Shown in pieces: positions 1-7,432 of a stretch of DNA of 9,095 bases (positions are counted from its first letter, which is position 1; the number at the start of each line of letters is the position of its first letter). The position numbers and the translations under genes were made by a program. This DNA is from Cyclobacteriaceae bacterium (lineage in GTDB: Bacteria; Bacteroidota; Bacteroidia; Cytophagales; Cyclobacteriaceae). The stretch spans positions 1-9,095 of the forward strand of contig JANYDR010000526.1 in the NCBI GenBank assembly GCA_025363495.1, given 5' to 3'. A model generated the notes under the pieces. It saw only the letters and a program-made list of their open reading frames with translations. It was not told the DNA's origin and ran no database searches.

Positions 1-870
1 GGGAAAAAAGTATTTCCTCAACCAAAAGTAATTGAGCTCATTCAGGATAAGAGAATTCAAAAACAATTTTATAAAGATCATCAGATTCCCACATCTGAAT
101 TTTTATTGATTGAAAATCGTAATGATGCAGAGAAGCATAAAGGTTTTCTTCCAGCCATTAACAAACTAGGGCGAGAGGGGTATGATGGAAGAGGCGTTCA
201 ATTGATTCGCTCCACCGACGATTTGCCTAAAGTGTTTGATGCGCAAGGATTGCTGGAGAAGTTTATTGATTTTGAAAAAGAGATATCAGTGATTGTTGCC
301 CGCAATGAACGTGGAGAAGTAGTCTCTTATCCTGCTGTCGAAATGGTCTTTCATCCTGAAGCAAATCTGGTGGAATATCTTTTTGCCCCTGCGCAAATCA
401 AAGGATCAATAGCGCAAAAGGCAGATATTATTGCACGCAGTATAATTCAATCATTGAATATGGTGGGATTGCTGGCGGTTGAAATGTTTGTAACCAAAAC
501 AGGGGAGGTGCTGGTGAATGAAGTCGCACCGCGTCCTCACAACAGTGGTCACCAAACAATAGAGGCTAATGTAACATCGCAGTATGAGCAGCACTTACGT
601 TCGATATTAAATCTACCATTAGGGGATACTTCTGCGATTCAGCCAAGTGCAATGGTTAATCTTTTAGGAGAGGAAGGCTATTCCGGGCCTGCCCGCTATG
701 AGGGAATGGAGGAAGTGCTGAAAATACCGGGCATCTATATTCACCTGTATGGAAAGGCAACGACCAAGCCTTTTCGGAAAATGGGTCATGTCACAATTGT
801 AGATGGCGATATTGAAAGTCTGAAGAAGAAAGCCAACTTTGTAAAACGTACCCTCAAAGTAATCGCATGA
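1..870 (+). CDS. purK: N5-carboxyaminoimidazole ribonucleotide synthase (PurK), 5' end missing
   Basis: PurK uses ATP and bicarbonate to carboxylate aminoimidazole ribonucleotide (AIR) to N5-CAIR in cytosolic purine synthesis. The frame is open from base 1, so the gene begins before the window. 289 codons are visible of a family usually near 370-390, so roughly the first quarter is missing. The visible part starts inside the ATP-grasp enzyme, with a PurK-like IQDKRIQKQFY stretch at fragment residues about 15-25. The ATP-binding loop GYDGRG follows at about 60-65. The PurK hallmark NEVAPRPHNSGH is at about 173-184 and a YEQHLRSILNLPLG segment comes shortly after. A TTG at 106 could be taken as a start but lies within the conserved domain, so I reject it. 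The stop overlaps the purE start in an ATGA junction, which indicates one transcript with translational coupling. The order purK-purE is the reverse of E. coli purEK. Confidence 0.96.
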   Translation, partial: GKKVFPQPKVIELIQDKRIQKQFYKDHQIPTSEFLLIENRNDAEKHKGFLPAINKLGREGYDGRGVQLIRSTDDLPKVFDAQGLLEKFIDFEKEISVIVARNERGEVVSYPAVEMVFHPEANLVEYLFAPAQIKGSIAQKADIIARSIIQSLNMVGLLAVEMFVTKTGEVLVNEVAPRPHNSGHQTIEANVTSQYEQHLRSILNLPLGDTSAIQPSAMVNLLGEEGYSGPARYEGMEEVLKIPGIYIHLYGKATTKPFRKMGHVTIVDGDIESLKKKANFVKRTLKVIA

Positions 871-1376
871 GCAAACCAATCATTGGCATTATCATGGGCA
901 GTCAATCCGACCTCAAGGTCATGAAAGAAGCCGCTGAATTTCTGGAAGAAGTTGAAATTCCCTTTGAGTTAACGATCGTATCAGCTCATCGGACTCCTTC
1001 GCGTATGGTGGAATACGCAACAAATGCACGCGACAAAGGATTGAAAGTAATTATCGCTGGTGCAGGCGGTGCAGCTCACTTGCCAGGCATGATTGCCTCA
1101 ATGACTTCCCTTCCTGTGATTGGAGTACCTGTCCGGTCATCTAATTCGATCGATGGTTGGGACTCTGTTTTATCGATCCTACAGATGCCATCCGGGGTGC
1201 CCGTTGCTACCGTAGCTCTTAATGGTGCAAAGAATGCGGGGATATTAGCAGCTCAAATTATTGGTGCTTTTGATAAAGCCGTTGCAAAGAAACTTGATGC
1301 ATATAAGAAAGGCATGAAGGAGAGAGTCGAGGAATCGGCGAAAAGCATTCAGAAGAAAGGCTGGAAAGAATCCTAA
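867..1376 (+). CDS. purE: N5-carboxyaminoimidazole ribonucleotide mutase (PurE, class I)
   Basis: PurE moves the carboxyl group of N5-CAIR to carbon 4 to give CAIR, the step after PurK. The 169-residue length is normal for a class I PurE, which is an octamer in characterised members. Visible motifs are GSQSD at residues 11-15 (phosphate and substrate binding), SAHRTP at 39-44 with His41 matching the catalytic histidine region, the glycine-rich AGAGGAAHLPGM segment at about 66-77, and the QMPSGVPVATV segment near 107-117. The lysine-rich tail is not unusual. The ATG lies inside the purK stop (ATGA), which fixes the start. Presence of purK next door argues for the bacterial two-enzyme route rather than a class II PurE acting directly on AIR. 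Confidence 0.97.
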   Translation: MSKPIIGIIMGSQSDLKVMKEAAEFLEEVEIPFELTIVSAHRTPSRMVEYATNARDKGLKVIIAGAGGAAHLPGMIASMTSLPVIGVPVRSSNSIDGWDSVLSILQMPSGVPVATVALNGAKNAGILAAQIIGAFDKAVAKKLDAYKKGMKERVEESAKSIQKKGWKES

Positions 1377-1414
1377 AAGAACTAATAAAATCACTACCTT
1401 CTCGTTCTTTTTTT
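1375..1414 (+). terminator. weak terminator-like hairpin after purE
   Basis: AAAAGAAC (1375-1382) is complementary to GTTCTTTT (1404-1411) across a 21-base loop, and the T run continues to 1414. The stem is 8 bp but has only two G-C pairs and overlaps the purE stop codon. It could end some purKE transcripts before the next gene, but the AT-rich stem and long loop make it weak. Read-through into the downstream gene is equally plausible. Confidence 0.25.
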
Positions 1415-1420
1415 AATCCC

Positions 1421-2689
1421 ATGAACCCAAGTTCGAAAGGTTGGTTAAAGGAATATCTTGAGTTCCGACAGGAATTGTTGCAAGAACTGACCGCAGAAGG
1501 TCGGAAATCTTCGCATCCTGATCACTCATTATATCGCGTGATTCAACCCACCGGGATCATGTACGGTCAACCTGTGAATATTTTTGAACATCCTAATTCG
1601 AATGATTGGGATGAAAAGGATCGAATGAAAATTCTTCTCGCCGAAAGCCTCATAAGCAGTTCGCTTTTATTTCATGACAAACCAGTCAAGAATCCTGATG
1701 AGATGTCAGCGGTTACGGTGAAGACACTTGAAAGCATTACAAATTTTTATAATCATATTTTTCCTGAACTAGCTACCCCAACCAAAACTCTTTTTGGAAG
1801 AAAGAAGACATCGTTGGAGTTGGCTGAAAAGATACTGGATAAACGTATCGAACGAACAACAGATGCGAAAGGCAACTTCTGGACAGAGTTCTTCCACAAC
1901 TCTCTTCTTTTTCTCGACATATTTATTTTTGGTCAATGGATCCACACTAACGCTGATAAGATTGTTTCCGATTTTTTCAAATACGAGCGTGAGGAATTAA
2001 GGACGTCACTTGCAAAAATCATTGCCGCTGCTGCTCATGCCAATCATATCATTGAGTTTGAGGAACGAAGGCTAATGGAATACTTTCTTCAAAGTGCCCA
2101 GCTTTCACCGGACAAAAAGAAAGAATGTCAAATAATCTTTGAGCAGGGGATCTCCATCGAAGAGATCAATTTGCCGACTAATAACTCATGGTTACTGAAG
2201 AAATATTTCCTTGAAATCGCTATTTTAACGATCTGGGCCGATAAAAAAGTAGAAGATCTTGAGCTTGCCTTTCTGAAGCGCTTAGCTGAAACATTCTCCT
2301 TTTCAGAAGATGATCTCGAGAACAGCATGATTGCTATTGAGGGTTTTGTGCTGGAGCACTGGGAAGATCTTACTTACCTGCAGGATAAAAAGAAATATGA
2401 GCAGGTGAGCGATCAGTACATCAAACGGATGTCAAAGATCACCGATAGAAACCGCAATCGGGTTATTAAGGAAGTTCAGGATAGCGATGAGCTTATGGAG
2501 ATTCTGGCGTTGGCGCGTTCTCAAGAACTTACAGATGAGGAGAAAGCGAAACTTCGGAAGCTGTTGATTGAAGTTCTGAAAGCTATACCAACCTTTGTCA
2601 TAATATCATTACCACAGCGTTTTCTTACACTGCCGATATTGATGCAGATCTTACCAAAGAATTTCATAACAGATAGTTTGAGCAAGTGA
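1421..2689 (+). CDS. LETM1-related protein with TerB-like domain
   Basis: This 422-residue protein resembles a Bacteroidota family usually annotated as LETM1-related (biofilm-associated) protein. I make this link from memory of the family and not from a search. No signal peptide is visible. The N-terminal 190 residues are mixed and acidic-basic with no motif I recognise. Residues about 195-310 are helical with TerB-like spacing, namely two repeats of an alanine-rich helix followed by acidic residues (AAAAHANHIIEFEE and AILTIWADKKVEDLE). In TerB-type domains such acidic positions can bind metal. The C-terminus (about 375-420) has an amphipathic helix, a hydrophobic run and IPTFVIISLPQRFLTLP, which looks like the LETM1 membrane-associated segment. 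Start: the ATG opens an MNPSSKGW N-terminus that fits the family, but no ribosome-binding site is visible. The gene lies 44 bases after purE and converges on a TerC gene. Function is unproven; a role in ion homeostasis or surface growth is only inferred. Confidence 0.72.
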   Translation: MNPSSKGWLKEYLEFRQELLQELTAEGRKSSHPDHSLYRVIQPTGIMYGQPVNIFEHPNSNDWDEKDRMKILLAESLISSSLLFHDKPVKNPDEMSAVTVKTLESITNFYNHIFPELATPTKTLFGRKKTSLELAEKILDKRIERTTDAKGNFWTEFFHNSLLFLDIFIFGQWIHTNADKIVSDFFKYEREELRTSLAKIIAAAAHANHIIEFEERRLMEYFLQSAQLSPDKKKECQIIFEQGISIEEINLPTNNSWLLKKYFLEIAILTIWADKKVEDLELAFLKRLAETFSFSEDDLENSMIAIEGFVLEHWEDLTYLQDKKKYEQVSDQYIKRMSKITDRNRNRVIKEVQDSDELMEILALARSQELTDEEKAKLRKLLIEVLKAIPTFVIISLPQRFLTLPILMQILPKNFITDSLSK

Positions 2690-2729
2690 AAAGACGCAAA
2701 TATTGAAACCCCAATTGTTGTTTTAATCT

Positions 2730-2759
2730 GGTGATTGAGGTAAAGGCAGCTTTATCACC
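2730..2759. repeat. inverted repeat between convergent genes
   Basis: GGTGAT (2730-2735) pairs with ATCACC (2754-2759), and AAAG (2742-2745) pairs with CTTT (2750-2753) over a GCAG tetraloop. This gives a 10-bp hairpin with a 6-base bulge on one side. It lies 40 bases after the LETM1/TerB stop and 75 bases from the terC stop, so it may end transcription from either side. Neither strand has a clear T run after it, so terminator activity is uncertain. Confidence 0.35.
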
Positions 2760-2795
2760 TGAGTTATTTGAATGTCAGTACTACCGGCTTGGTTT

Positions 2796-2808
2796 ACGCA
2801 CTGTGCGT
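2796..2808. repeat. 13-base near-perfect palindrome
   Basis: ACGCAC (2796-2801) and GTGCGT (2803-2808) are exact reverse complements around a single T. The element is 27 bases beyond the terC stop, in the convergent intergenic stretch. As an RNA hairpin it would need to open two or three pairs for a loop. It could contribute to termination of either gene or be chance. I know of no named element matching it. Confidence 0.3.
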
Positions 2809-2834
2809 GATATGAATGAGGATGCTCTTTGGTG

Positions 2835-3809
2835 TTACGCTTCCTTTTCCTTCTTTGGAACAAGCATGGAGAAAACGATAGCCAATGTAAGTGTTGCGAT
2901 GATAACCAGGAAGGATAACACTACGGGTATTTGGAAGTGGACTATTTCTAATAGCATCTTGGCTCCAATGAAAAACAGGATGACAGATAATCCCTTTTGA
3001 AGAAGATAAAACTTATCGATGATTCCGGCCAACAGGAAAAACATGGCTCGTAGACCAAGCACAGCAAATATGTTGGATGTATAAATCAAGAATTCATTTT
3101 GAGTTATCGCGAAAGCAGCGGGTATAGAATCAACTGCGAAGATCAAATCTGTTGTTTCAATTAAGACAACCACAAGGAAAAGTGGTGTAAAAAAGATCTT
3201 TCCATTATTGCGCACCATAAACTTGTCGCCCTGCTCTTCCTTGCTGATCGGCAAGAACTTTCTGCAAAGACGCATGACAGGGTTTTTTTCTGGATCAATC
3301 TTTTCGTCGCTTTCTTCGAAATAGATCTTAATGCCAGAGTAAATCAGGAACACCCCGAACACATAAAGAACCCAATGGAGTTGAGCGATGATATAAGCGC
3401 CGACAAAAATGAAAATTCCTCTGAAGACGACTGCGCCTAAAATGCCCCAGAATAAAACCTTATGATAGTACTCTTCTTTTACGGTGAAGTACTTAAGGAT
3501 AAGAAGGATAACGAAGATATTGTCAACAGAGAGAGCATATTCGGTCAGATATGCCGAAAAATATTCGAGTAAAGAATCAGCACCACCGTCCGGGCTATCA
3601 TCAAAATGATAAACCAGGTAACCAAATATGGTGCTTACAATAACCCAGAATACTGATTGATAGAGCGCTGTTTTTGTGCTGATCTTATGGGCCGTCTTAT
3701 TAAAGATGCCAAGATCAAGCAACAAAAAAACAACTATTATGACGGCAAATACTCCGAACAAAATAGTCTCCACCGAGCTGTTGTTTCTAAACAGAGAGAA
3801 AAGGAGCAT
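2835..3809 (-). CDS. TerC/Alx-family integral membrane protein
   Basis: TerC-family proteins are multi-helix inner-membrane proteins. Characterised members such as E. coli Alx act in manganese homeostasis, and TerC is also tied to tellurite resistance. The 324-residue product has about eight to nine hydrophobic segments. Both family signatures are visible: TEYALSVDNIFVI at residues about 89-101, with Glu90, Asp96 and Asn97, and IETTDLIFAVDSIPAAFAIT at 217-236, with Glu218, Asp221 and Asp227. These acidic residues within the membrane are the likely cation-binding positions. A charged cytoplasmic-type loop lies around 164-204. The frame could open at a TTG six bases earlier, but I chose the ATG at 3809. 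No good ribosome-binding site is visible. The gene converges on the TerB/LETM1-like gene and is preceded by its own promoter candidate and a hairpin. Manganese export is the most likely role, by family only. Confidence 0.92.
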   Translation of the reverse strand: MLLFSLFRNNSSVETILFGVFAVIIVVFLLLDLGIFNKTAHKISTKTALYQSVFWVIVSTIFGYLVYHFDDSPDGGADSLLEYFSAYLTEYALSVDNIFVILLILKYFTVKEEYYHKVLFWGILGAVVFRGIFIFVGAYIIAQLHWVLYVFGVFLIYSGIKIYFEESDEKIDPEKNPVMRLCRKFLPISKEEQGDKFMVRNNGKIFFTPLFLVVVLIETTDLIFAVDSIPAAFAITQNEFLIYTSNIFAVLGLRAMFFLLAGIIDKFYLLQKGLSVILFFIGAKMLLEIVHFQIPVVLSFLVIIATLTLAIVFSMLVPKKEKEA

Positions 3810-3835
3810 TGCCAAATTTATCCGCGTTTTTGGGT

Positions 3836-3878
3836 AAAAAAGAGGTGATTACCGGTCAACTGGCCAAATAATCACCTC
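3836..3878 (-). terminator. strong intrinsic-terminator hairpin upstream of terC
   Basis: GAGGTGATTA (3842-3851) and TAATCACCTC (3869-3878) form a perfect 10-bp stem. Inside it, GGTC (3854-3857) pairs with GGCC (3862-3865) over an AACT loop. On the minus strand the stem is followed at once by six T (plus-strand A at 3836-3841), the form of a Rho-independent terminator. It lies 26 bases before the terC ATG and 257 bases after the ABC exporter stop. It could end the exporter transcript or act as an attenuator in the terC leader. The plus strand lacks a T run after the stem, so direction is clear. Confidence 0.8.
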
Positions 3879-4134
3879 GATCAAGCACCAAAGCTAAAAA
3901 TTAATCTTAAAACCTGAAACCTTACACGTGTATATACTCAAGAACCTTTAAAAGAAACCTTATTTTTAAAGAATTAGTAGCATTTCGAACAGATACCTGA
4001 ACAAGAAGGTTAAGTTCGCTTACCCTGTACCCTTTTAGTAAGTGAATATTGGGAATCTCCACTTCCCTCCAGGTAATTGGTCTGGCCGCTCTGAGTACAC
4101 TTAAAAACCTTCAGGATTTTTTCGTCTGATTTTC
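3879..4134. other. gene-free stretch between exporter and terC
   Basis: About 256 bases without a convincing gene, next to the terminator hairpin on its left. It contains the terC promoter candidate at its left end and possible small stems such as GGGAA (4051-4055) with TTCCC (4063-4067). On the plus strand 3925-4035 one frame reads HVYILKNL, two in-frame stops, then NRYLNKKVKFAYPVPF. This faintly recalls the start of a GIY-YIG nuclease domain but is broken and not supported. I looked for a manganese yybP-ykoY leader and a tRNA here and recognised neither. Confidence 0.5.
3889..3919 (-). promoter_or_regulatory. candidate Bacteroidota promoter for terC
   Basis: On the minus strand TTTC (3919-3916) is followed after exactly 19 bases by TAGCTTTG (3896-3889). 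The Bacteroidota consensus is TTTG, about 19 bases, TAnnTTTG, so the -7 box matches fully and the -33 box in three of four bases. Transcription would start around 3883, a few bases before the terminator-like hairpin, giving terC a leader of roughly 74 bases that begins with that hairpin. Confidence 0.5.
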
Positions 4135-5925
4135 TCACGATTGTTTCTCCCATTGAATCATAAGCAAGTTGCGATAAATACCATCATTGAGTGCAGAAAG
4201 CTCTTCATGAGAACCCGACTCTGCAATTTCTCCGTCCTTAATTACCAATATTCTGTCTGCTTTTCTAATAGTACTCAGGCGATGTGCAATGACGATGGTA
4301 GTCCTGTTCTCCATTAGTTTTTCCAACGCATCCTGAACGAGCTGTTCGGACCTCGCGTCAAGTGAACTGGTTGCTTCATCCAGGATTAAAATGGAAGGAT
4401 TTTTTAAAATAGCCCGCGCGATGGCAATGCGTTGACGTTGACCGCCGGATAATTTCACCCCTCGATCACCTACAAGGGTTTCGAATTTTTCCGGAAAACT
4501 TTCAATGAATTCGAGAGCATTCGCCTGTTTAGCGGCTTCATATATTTCCGGTTGTGTTGCAAGAGGATTACCATAAGCAATATTTTCGCGAATAGTGCCT
4601 CCAAACAAAATCACTTCCTGAGGAACGATACCAATGTTTTCACGATATGCTGAAAGTCCATACGTGGTAATGTCACTACCGTCAACAAGAATAGTTCCTT
4701 TGCTCAATGGATAGAACCGCATCAACAAACTTACTATAGTTGATTTTCCGGATCCACTTGGTCCAACCAATGCTACTTTCTCACCTGGGCGAATGGAGAG
4801 GGAAATAGATTTTAGTACTGTGATATCGGAACGTGTTGGATAGGAGAATTCAACATTATTATATGAAATAGCCCCGGATAGTTTGAGTGAATGGTGTGAT
4901 GAATTACTCTCGTCATGCTGATCAAGAATTTCCAGCATGCGTTCGGAAGCTCCGATCGATCGCTGTACCTGACTGTAGATGTCACCGAGGCCGGCAATGG
5001 AGCCGCCGATGAATGTTGTGTAGAGCACGAATGAAAGCAGTTCCCCCACAGTAATTTCGCCGGACTGTACCAACATTCCACCATACCAGATAACTCCAAC
5101 GATTCCGCCGAAGAGCGCGAGGATTGTAAACGAAATAAAAAGTCCCCGATATTTTGCCGCGTGAATGGCTGTGTTTACAACCTCCACTAAAGATTTTCTG
5201 TAACGGGCTGCTTCGAAGACCTCATTGGTAAATGATTTAACAACAGCAATTGATTGCATGGTTTCTTCTACAATAACATTTGTCGTCGCTAATTGATCCT
5301 GAGTCTTTTTTGAAAGCTTGCGAATAAACTTTCCAAATACCAATGCGCCAATTACCAGCACCGGAAAGGTGAGCATCATGAAAAATGTAAGCTTCGGAGT
5401 AAGGACAAAGATTACCGTTACACCAATTATCAGAACCAATATCTGCCTCATTAATTCTGCCAGTGTCGTTGTAAAGGTGTCTTGTAATGTTCCTACATCG
5501 GAAGTAATACGACTGAGCAACTCACCAATTCTTCGGTTATCAAAGAATGACATTGGCAACCAGATGATTTTTTGATACACAGCCTGTCGAAGGTCTGCCA
5601 GCGTACGTTCGCTTACAATCGAAAAGGTATAGACCCGGATAAATGAAAAGACGCTTTGAATGGATAGTATGCCAATCAATGCAAGGGCAATTTGGTTAAT
5701 GCTGGTGAGAAAGAAGTCAGTTTTACCGGAGGCAACATCAAGTAGTTTACCGGCAAGAAAGGGAAATGAAAGTGTGGTGGCGCTCGAGAGAGCCAGGGCA
5801 ATCATACCGAAACTGAAAATTCCCTTGTAGGGTAATACGAAACGAAAAATGCCCAACAACTTTCGGATGTTGGATGAGGTGATCGGCTTTTTTTCGCCTT
5901 CTTCAAGAAATGATCGTCGAGCCAT
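4135..5925 (-). CDS. ABCB-type ABC exporter half-transporter (membrane and ATPase domains fused)
   Basis: The 596-residue protein has an N-terminal six-helix type-IV exporter membrane domain (helices near 36-58, 76-98, 157-175, 178-198, 260-283 and 292-314) and a C-terminal ATPase domain from about 350. All ATPase motifs are intact: A-loop Tyr362 in FSYPTR, Walker A GPSGSGKST 388-396, Q-loop Gln436, signature LSGGQ 492-496, Walker B ILILDE 512-517 with catalytic Glu517, D-loop SSLD 520-523 and H-loop His548. Such half-transporters work as inner-membrane dimers and export lipids, peptides or drugs. The architecture resembles MsbA and ABCB10-like proteins, but the substrate cannot be read from sequence and I withhold a gene symbol. 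The ATG at 5925 gives the basic MARRSF start typical of cytosolic N-termini. It lies 102 bases after the lipoprotein gene on the same strand, so it may be the last gene of that transcript or have its own promoter, which I could not identify. Confidence 0.95.
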   Translation of the reverse strand: MARRSFLEEGEKKPITSSNIRKLLGIFRFVLPYKGIFSFGMIALALSSATTLSFPFLAGKLLDVASGKTDFFLTSINQIALALIGILSIQSVFSFIRVYTFSIVSERTLADLRQAVYQKIIWLPMSFFDNRRIGELLSRITSDVGTLQDTFTTTLAELMRQILVLIIGVTVIFVLTPKLTFFMMLTFPVLVIGALVFGKFIRKLSKKTQDQLATTNVIVEETMQSIAVVKSFTNEVFEAARYRKSLVEVVNTAIHAAKYRGLFISFTILALFGGIVGVIWYGGMLVQSGEITVGELLSFVLYTTFIGGSIAGLGDIYSQVQRSIGASERMLEILDQHDESNSSHHSLKLSGAISYNNVEFSYPTRSDITVLKSISLSIRPGEKVALVGPSGSGKSTIVSLLMRFYPLSKGTILVDGSDITTYGLSAYRENIGIVPQEVILFGGTIRENIAYGNPLATQPEIYEAAKQANALEFIESFPEKFETLVGDRGVKLSGGQRQRIAIARAILKNPSILILDEATSSLDARSEQLVQDALEKLMENRTTIVIAHRLSTIRKADRILVIKDGEIAESGSHEELSALNDGIYRNLLMIQWEKQS

Positions 5926-6027
5926 TAGATAATGAAAGAATTAAAGATGACCGCCTTCGCTGCTGCTATGACGGTTGATAAAAAAGGATTATAAATATGA
6001 GACGGAAATGGAATGCTTTTAGTGTAA

Positions 6028-6606
6028 TCACCAATCAATTTGACCTTTCAAAGAGAAATGGACGCTATCACGCATGAACATTTTTTGAAATCCGATCATG
6101 CTGTAATGATTGAGAAGAGGTTTGCCATCAGAATCTTCAAATTCCATCGTGAGAATACGGCCATTGGCGTACAAAACATTCTTTTCAAGAATAGTTGCCT
6201 CAATCTTTTTTAACTGTGAAAATTCATCGTGATAGTAGAATTTCAGTGAATGAACAGGTGCTGAAGTCGAGATGTACTCACGGATTTTCAGATTGCTGCG
6301 GTTATCTTTCAAGGGATCCAGGATCTTGTAGTCACTCCGATAGGTTGGCTTATTAAGCATCTCCATTTGCCGGAATACTTCCAGTTCGGATTCCCACCCT
6401 TTTGCCGAAGGGAGGAAAGTGGAGTCTGATTCCTGGCCATTCACTGCTGCCATTTTATTAAGCACCCGTTTATGCTGATTGAGCAGGCTTACCTGCTCGT
6501 CAACAAGACCTTCAAAATCAAAGAATTTGGACACTGCTTTCTGTTCATTAGAACAGGCAACTGACAAAAATAACAGGAGCAATGTCCCGTATGTGAATTT
6601 CTTCAT
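6028..6606 (-). CDS. putative lipoprotein of unknown function
   Basis: The 192-residue product begins MKKFTYG followed by a leucine-rich hydrophobic stretch and ends its signal at SVAC, with Cys18 as the likely lipidated residue. Ser at position -3 is atypical for a strict lipobox, but Bacteroidota tolerate this. The acidic residue after CSN may help sorting to the outer membrane. The mature part has no domain I recognise. It is helical at about 30-55 (coiled-coil-like, LVDEQVSLLNQHKRVLNKM) and then mostly beta-prone, with YYHDEFSQLKKIEATI and a C-terminal HYSMIGFQKMFMRD segment. Only 3 bases separate its ATG from the stop of the upstream Fe-S gene, so the two are almost certainly cotranscribed and translationally coupled. 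A link to the redox complex is inferred from position only. Confidence 0.8.
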   Translation of the reverse strand: MKKFTYGTLLLLFLSVACSNEQKAVSKFFDFEGLVDEQVSLLNQHKRVLNKMAAVNGQESDSTFLPSAKGWESELEVFRQMEMLNKPTYRSDYKILDPLKDNRSNLKIREYISTSAPVHSLKFYYHDEFSQLKKIEATILEKNVLYANGRILTMEFEDSDGKPLLNHYSMIGFQKMFMRDSVHFSLKGQIDW

Positions 6607-6609
6607 TGA

Positions 6610-7392
6610 TTACAATCCCTGCGTTTCTACCACCAGCTCAGCCAGATCTTTAACACTTATCTGACCTTCTTTCTCTTTATTCTTTACACCATCGCTCATC
6701 ATCGTCATGCAAAAAGGACACGCTACAGCGATTGTTGTAGCGCCTGTAGCGATGGCTTCTTCCGCCCGCTCGACATTGATGTCCTTACTTCCCTTTTCAG
6801 GTTCCTTAAACATTTGCGCCCCACCGGCGCCGCAACAAAGTCCCGTAGTGCGGCACCGTTTCATTTCTACTAGGTCTGCGTCAAGAGCTTCCAGTATTTC
6901 CCTGGGCGATTCGTAAATGTTATTCGCACGGCCAAGATAGCATGAATCATGATAGGTGATCTTTTTTCCTTTGAAGCTTCCGCCACCGGTCATTTTTATT
7001 TTGCCTTCATTGATCAACTGATTGATGAACGTTGAGTGGTGAATTACTTCATAATTACCACCTAATTCCGGGTACTCATTCTTTAATGTGTTAAAGCAAT
7101 GCGGGCAGGCGGTAACAATTTTTTTTATGTTGTAGCCATTTAATACAGAGATGTTGCTCATGGCCTGCATCTGAAAAAGAAATTCATTCCCAGCTCGGCG
7201 CGCAGGATCACCGGTACAGGTTTCTTCAGTACCAAGCACCGCGAACTTTGTCCCCACGGCATTAAGAATCTTAACAAAAGCTTTTGTCACACGCTTGGCG
7301 CGATCATCAAATGACCCCGCACATCCAACCCAAAACAAGACCTCGGGCACTTCACCTTTAGTTGTTAACTCTGCTACTGTCGGAACATTCAT
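6610..7392 (-). CDS. double CCG-domain Fe-S oxidoreductase subunit (HdrB/LutA/GlpC-like)
   Basis: This is a cytosolic protein with two cysteine-rich CCG domains, as in heterodisulfide reductase subunit B, the LutA lactate-oxidation protein and GlpC. First domain: Cys24 (WVGCAGSF), Cys59 (CTGDPARRAGNE) and Cys96/Cys99 (CPHCF). Second: Cys151 (HDSCYLGR), Cys180, Cys186-Cys187 (CCGAGGAQMF) and Cys225/Cys228 (CPFC). In HdrB these cysteines hold unusual 4Fe-4S clusters that do disulfide or electron chemistry. The frame could extend to 7524, adding 44 residues that overlap the upstream gene. I chose the ATG at 7392, giving 260 residues (MNVPTVAEL), because the extra part is low-quality sequence translated from intergenic repeats and the family starts about here. 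It lies 76 bases after its membrane partner and 3 bases before the lipoprotein gene. The substrate is unknown. Confidence 0.93.
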   Translation of the reverse strand: MNVPTVAELTTKGEVPEVLFWVGCAGSFDDRAKRVTKAFVKILNAVGTKFAVLGTEETCTGDPARRAGNEFLFQMQAMSNISVLNGYNIKKIVTACPHCFNTLKNEYPELGGNYEVIHHSTFINQLINEGKIKMTGGGSFKGKKITYHDSCYLGRANNIYESPREILEALDADLVEMKRCRTTGLCCGAGGAQMFKEPEKGSKDINVERAEEAIATGATTIAVACPFCMTMMSDGVKNKEKEGQISVKDLAELVVETQGL

Positions 7393-7404
7393 TGATGTAA
7401 GGTT

Positions 7405-7432
7405 AAAGCTGAAAGCTCGAAGCTTAGAGCTA
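7405..7432. repeat. four imperfect 7-base tandem repeats
   Basis: AAAGCTG, AAAGCTC, GAAGCTT and AGAGCTA follow one another without gaps, all sharing an A-rich start and AGCT in the middle. The array fills part of the 76-base gap between the two Fe-S genes and ends 12 bases upstream of the CCG-domain gene's ATG, so it lies in the 5' untranslated part of its message or in the intercistronic region. It looks like a small dispersed or slippage-generated repeat. I cannot say whether it recurs in the genome. Confidence 0.6.

Noticed and set aside
106..108. TTG as start of the purK frame
   Set aside because: The frame is open to base 1 and the upstream codons encode conserved PurK sequence, so the gene is cut by the window edge.
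2731..3000. 89-residue plus-strand open frame
   Set aside because: It is mostly antisense to the conserved end of the TerC gene, and its product resembles no protein I know.
3813..3820. TAAATTTG on the minus strand as a second -7 box for terC
   Set aside because: It matches TAnnTTTG but has no -33 partner at the right distance and would start transcription inside the coding region.
3961..4020. A tRNA suggested by GTTCGAA on the minus strand
   Set aside because: The flanking bases do not pair as a T stem and no anticodon or acceptor arm can be built.
3842..4134. A yybP-ykoY manganese riboswitch before terC
   Set aside because: Expected from family knowledge, since that element often precedes TerC/Alx genes, but I cannot find its conserved loops here, and the likely promoter leaves only about 74 bases of leader.
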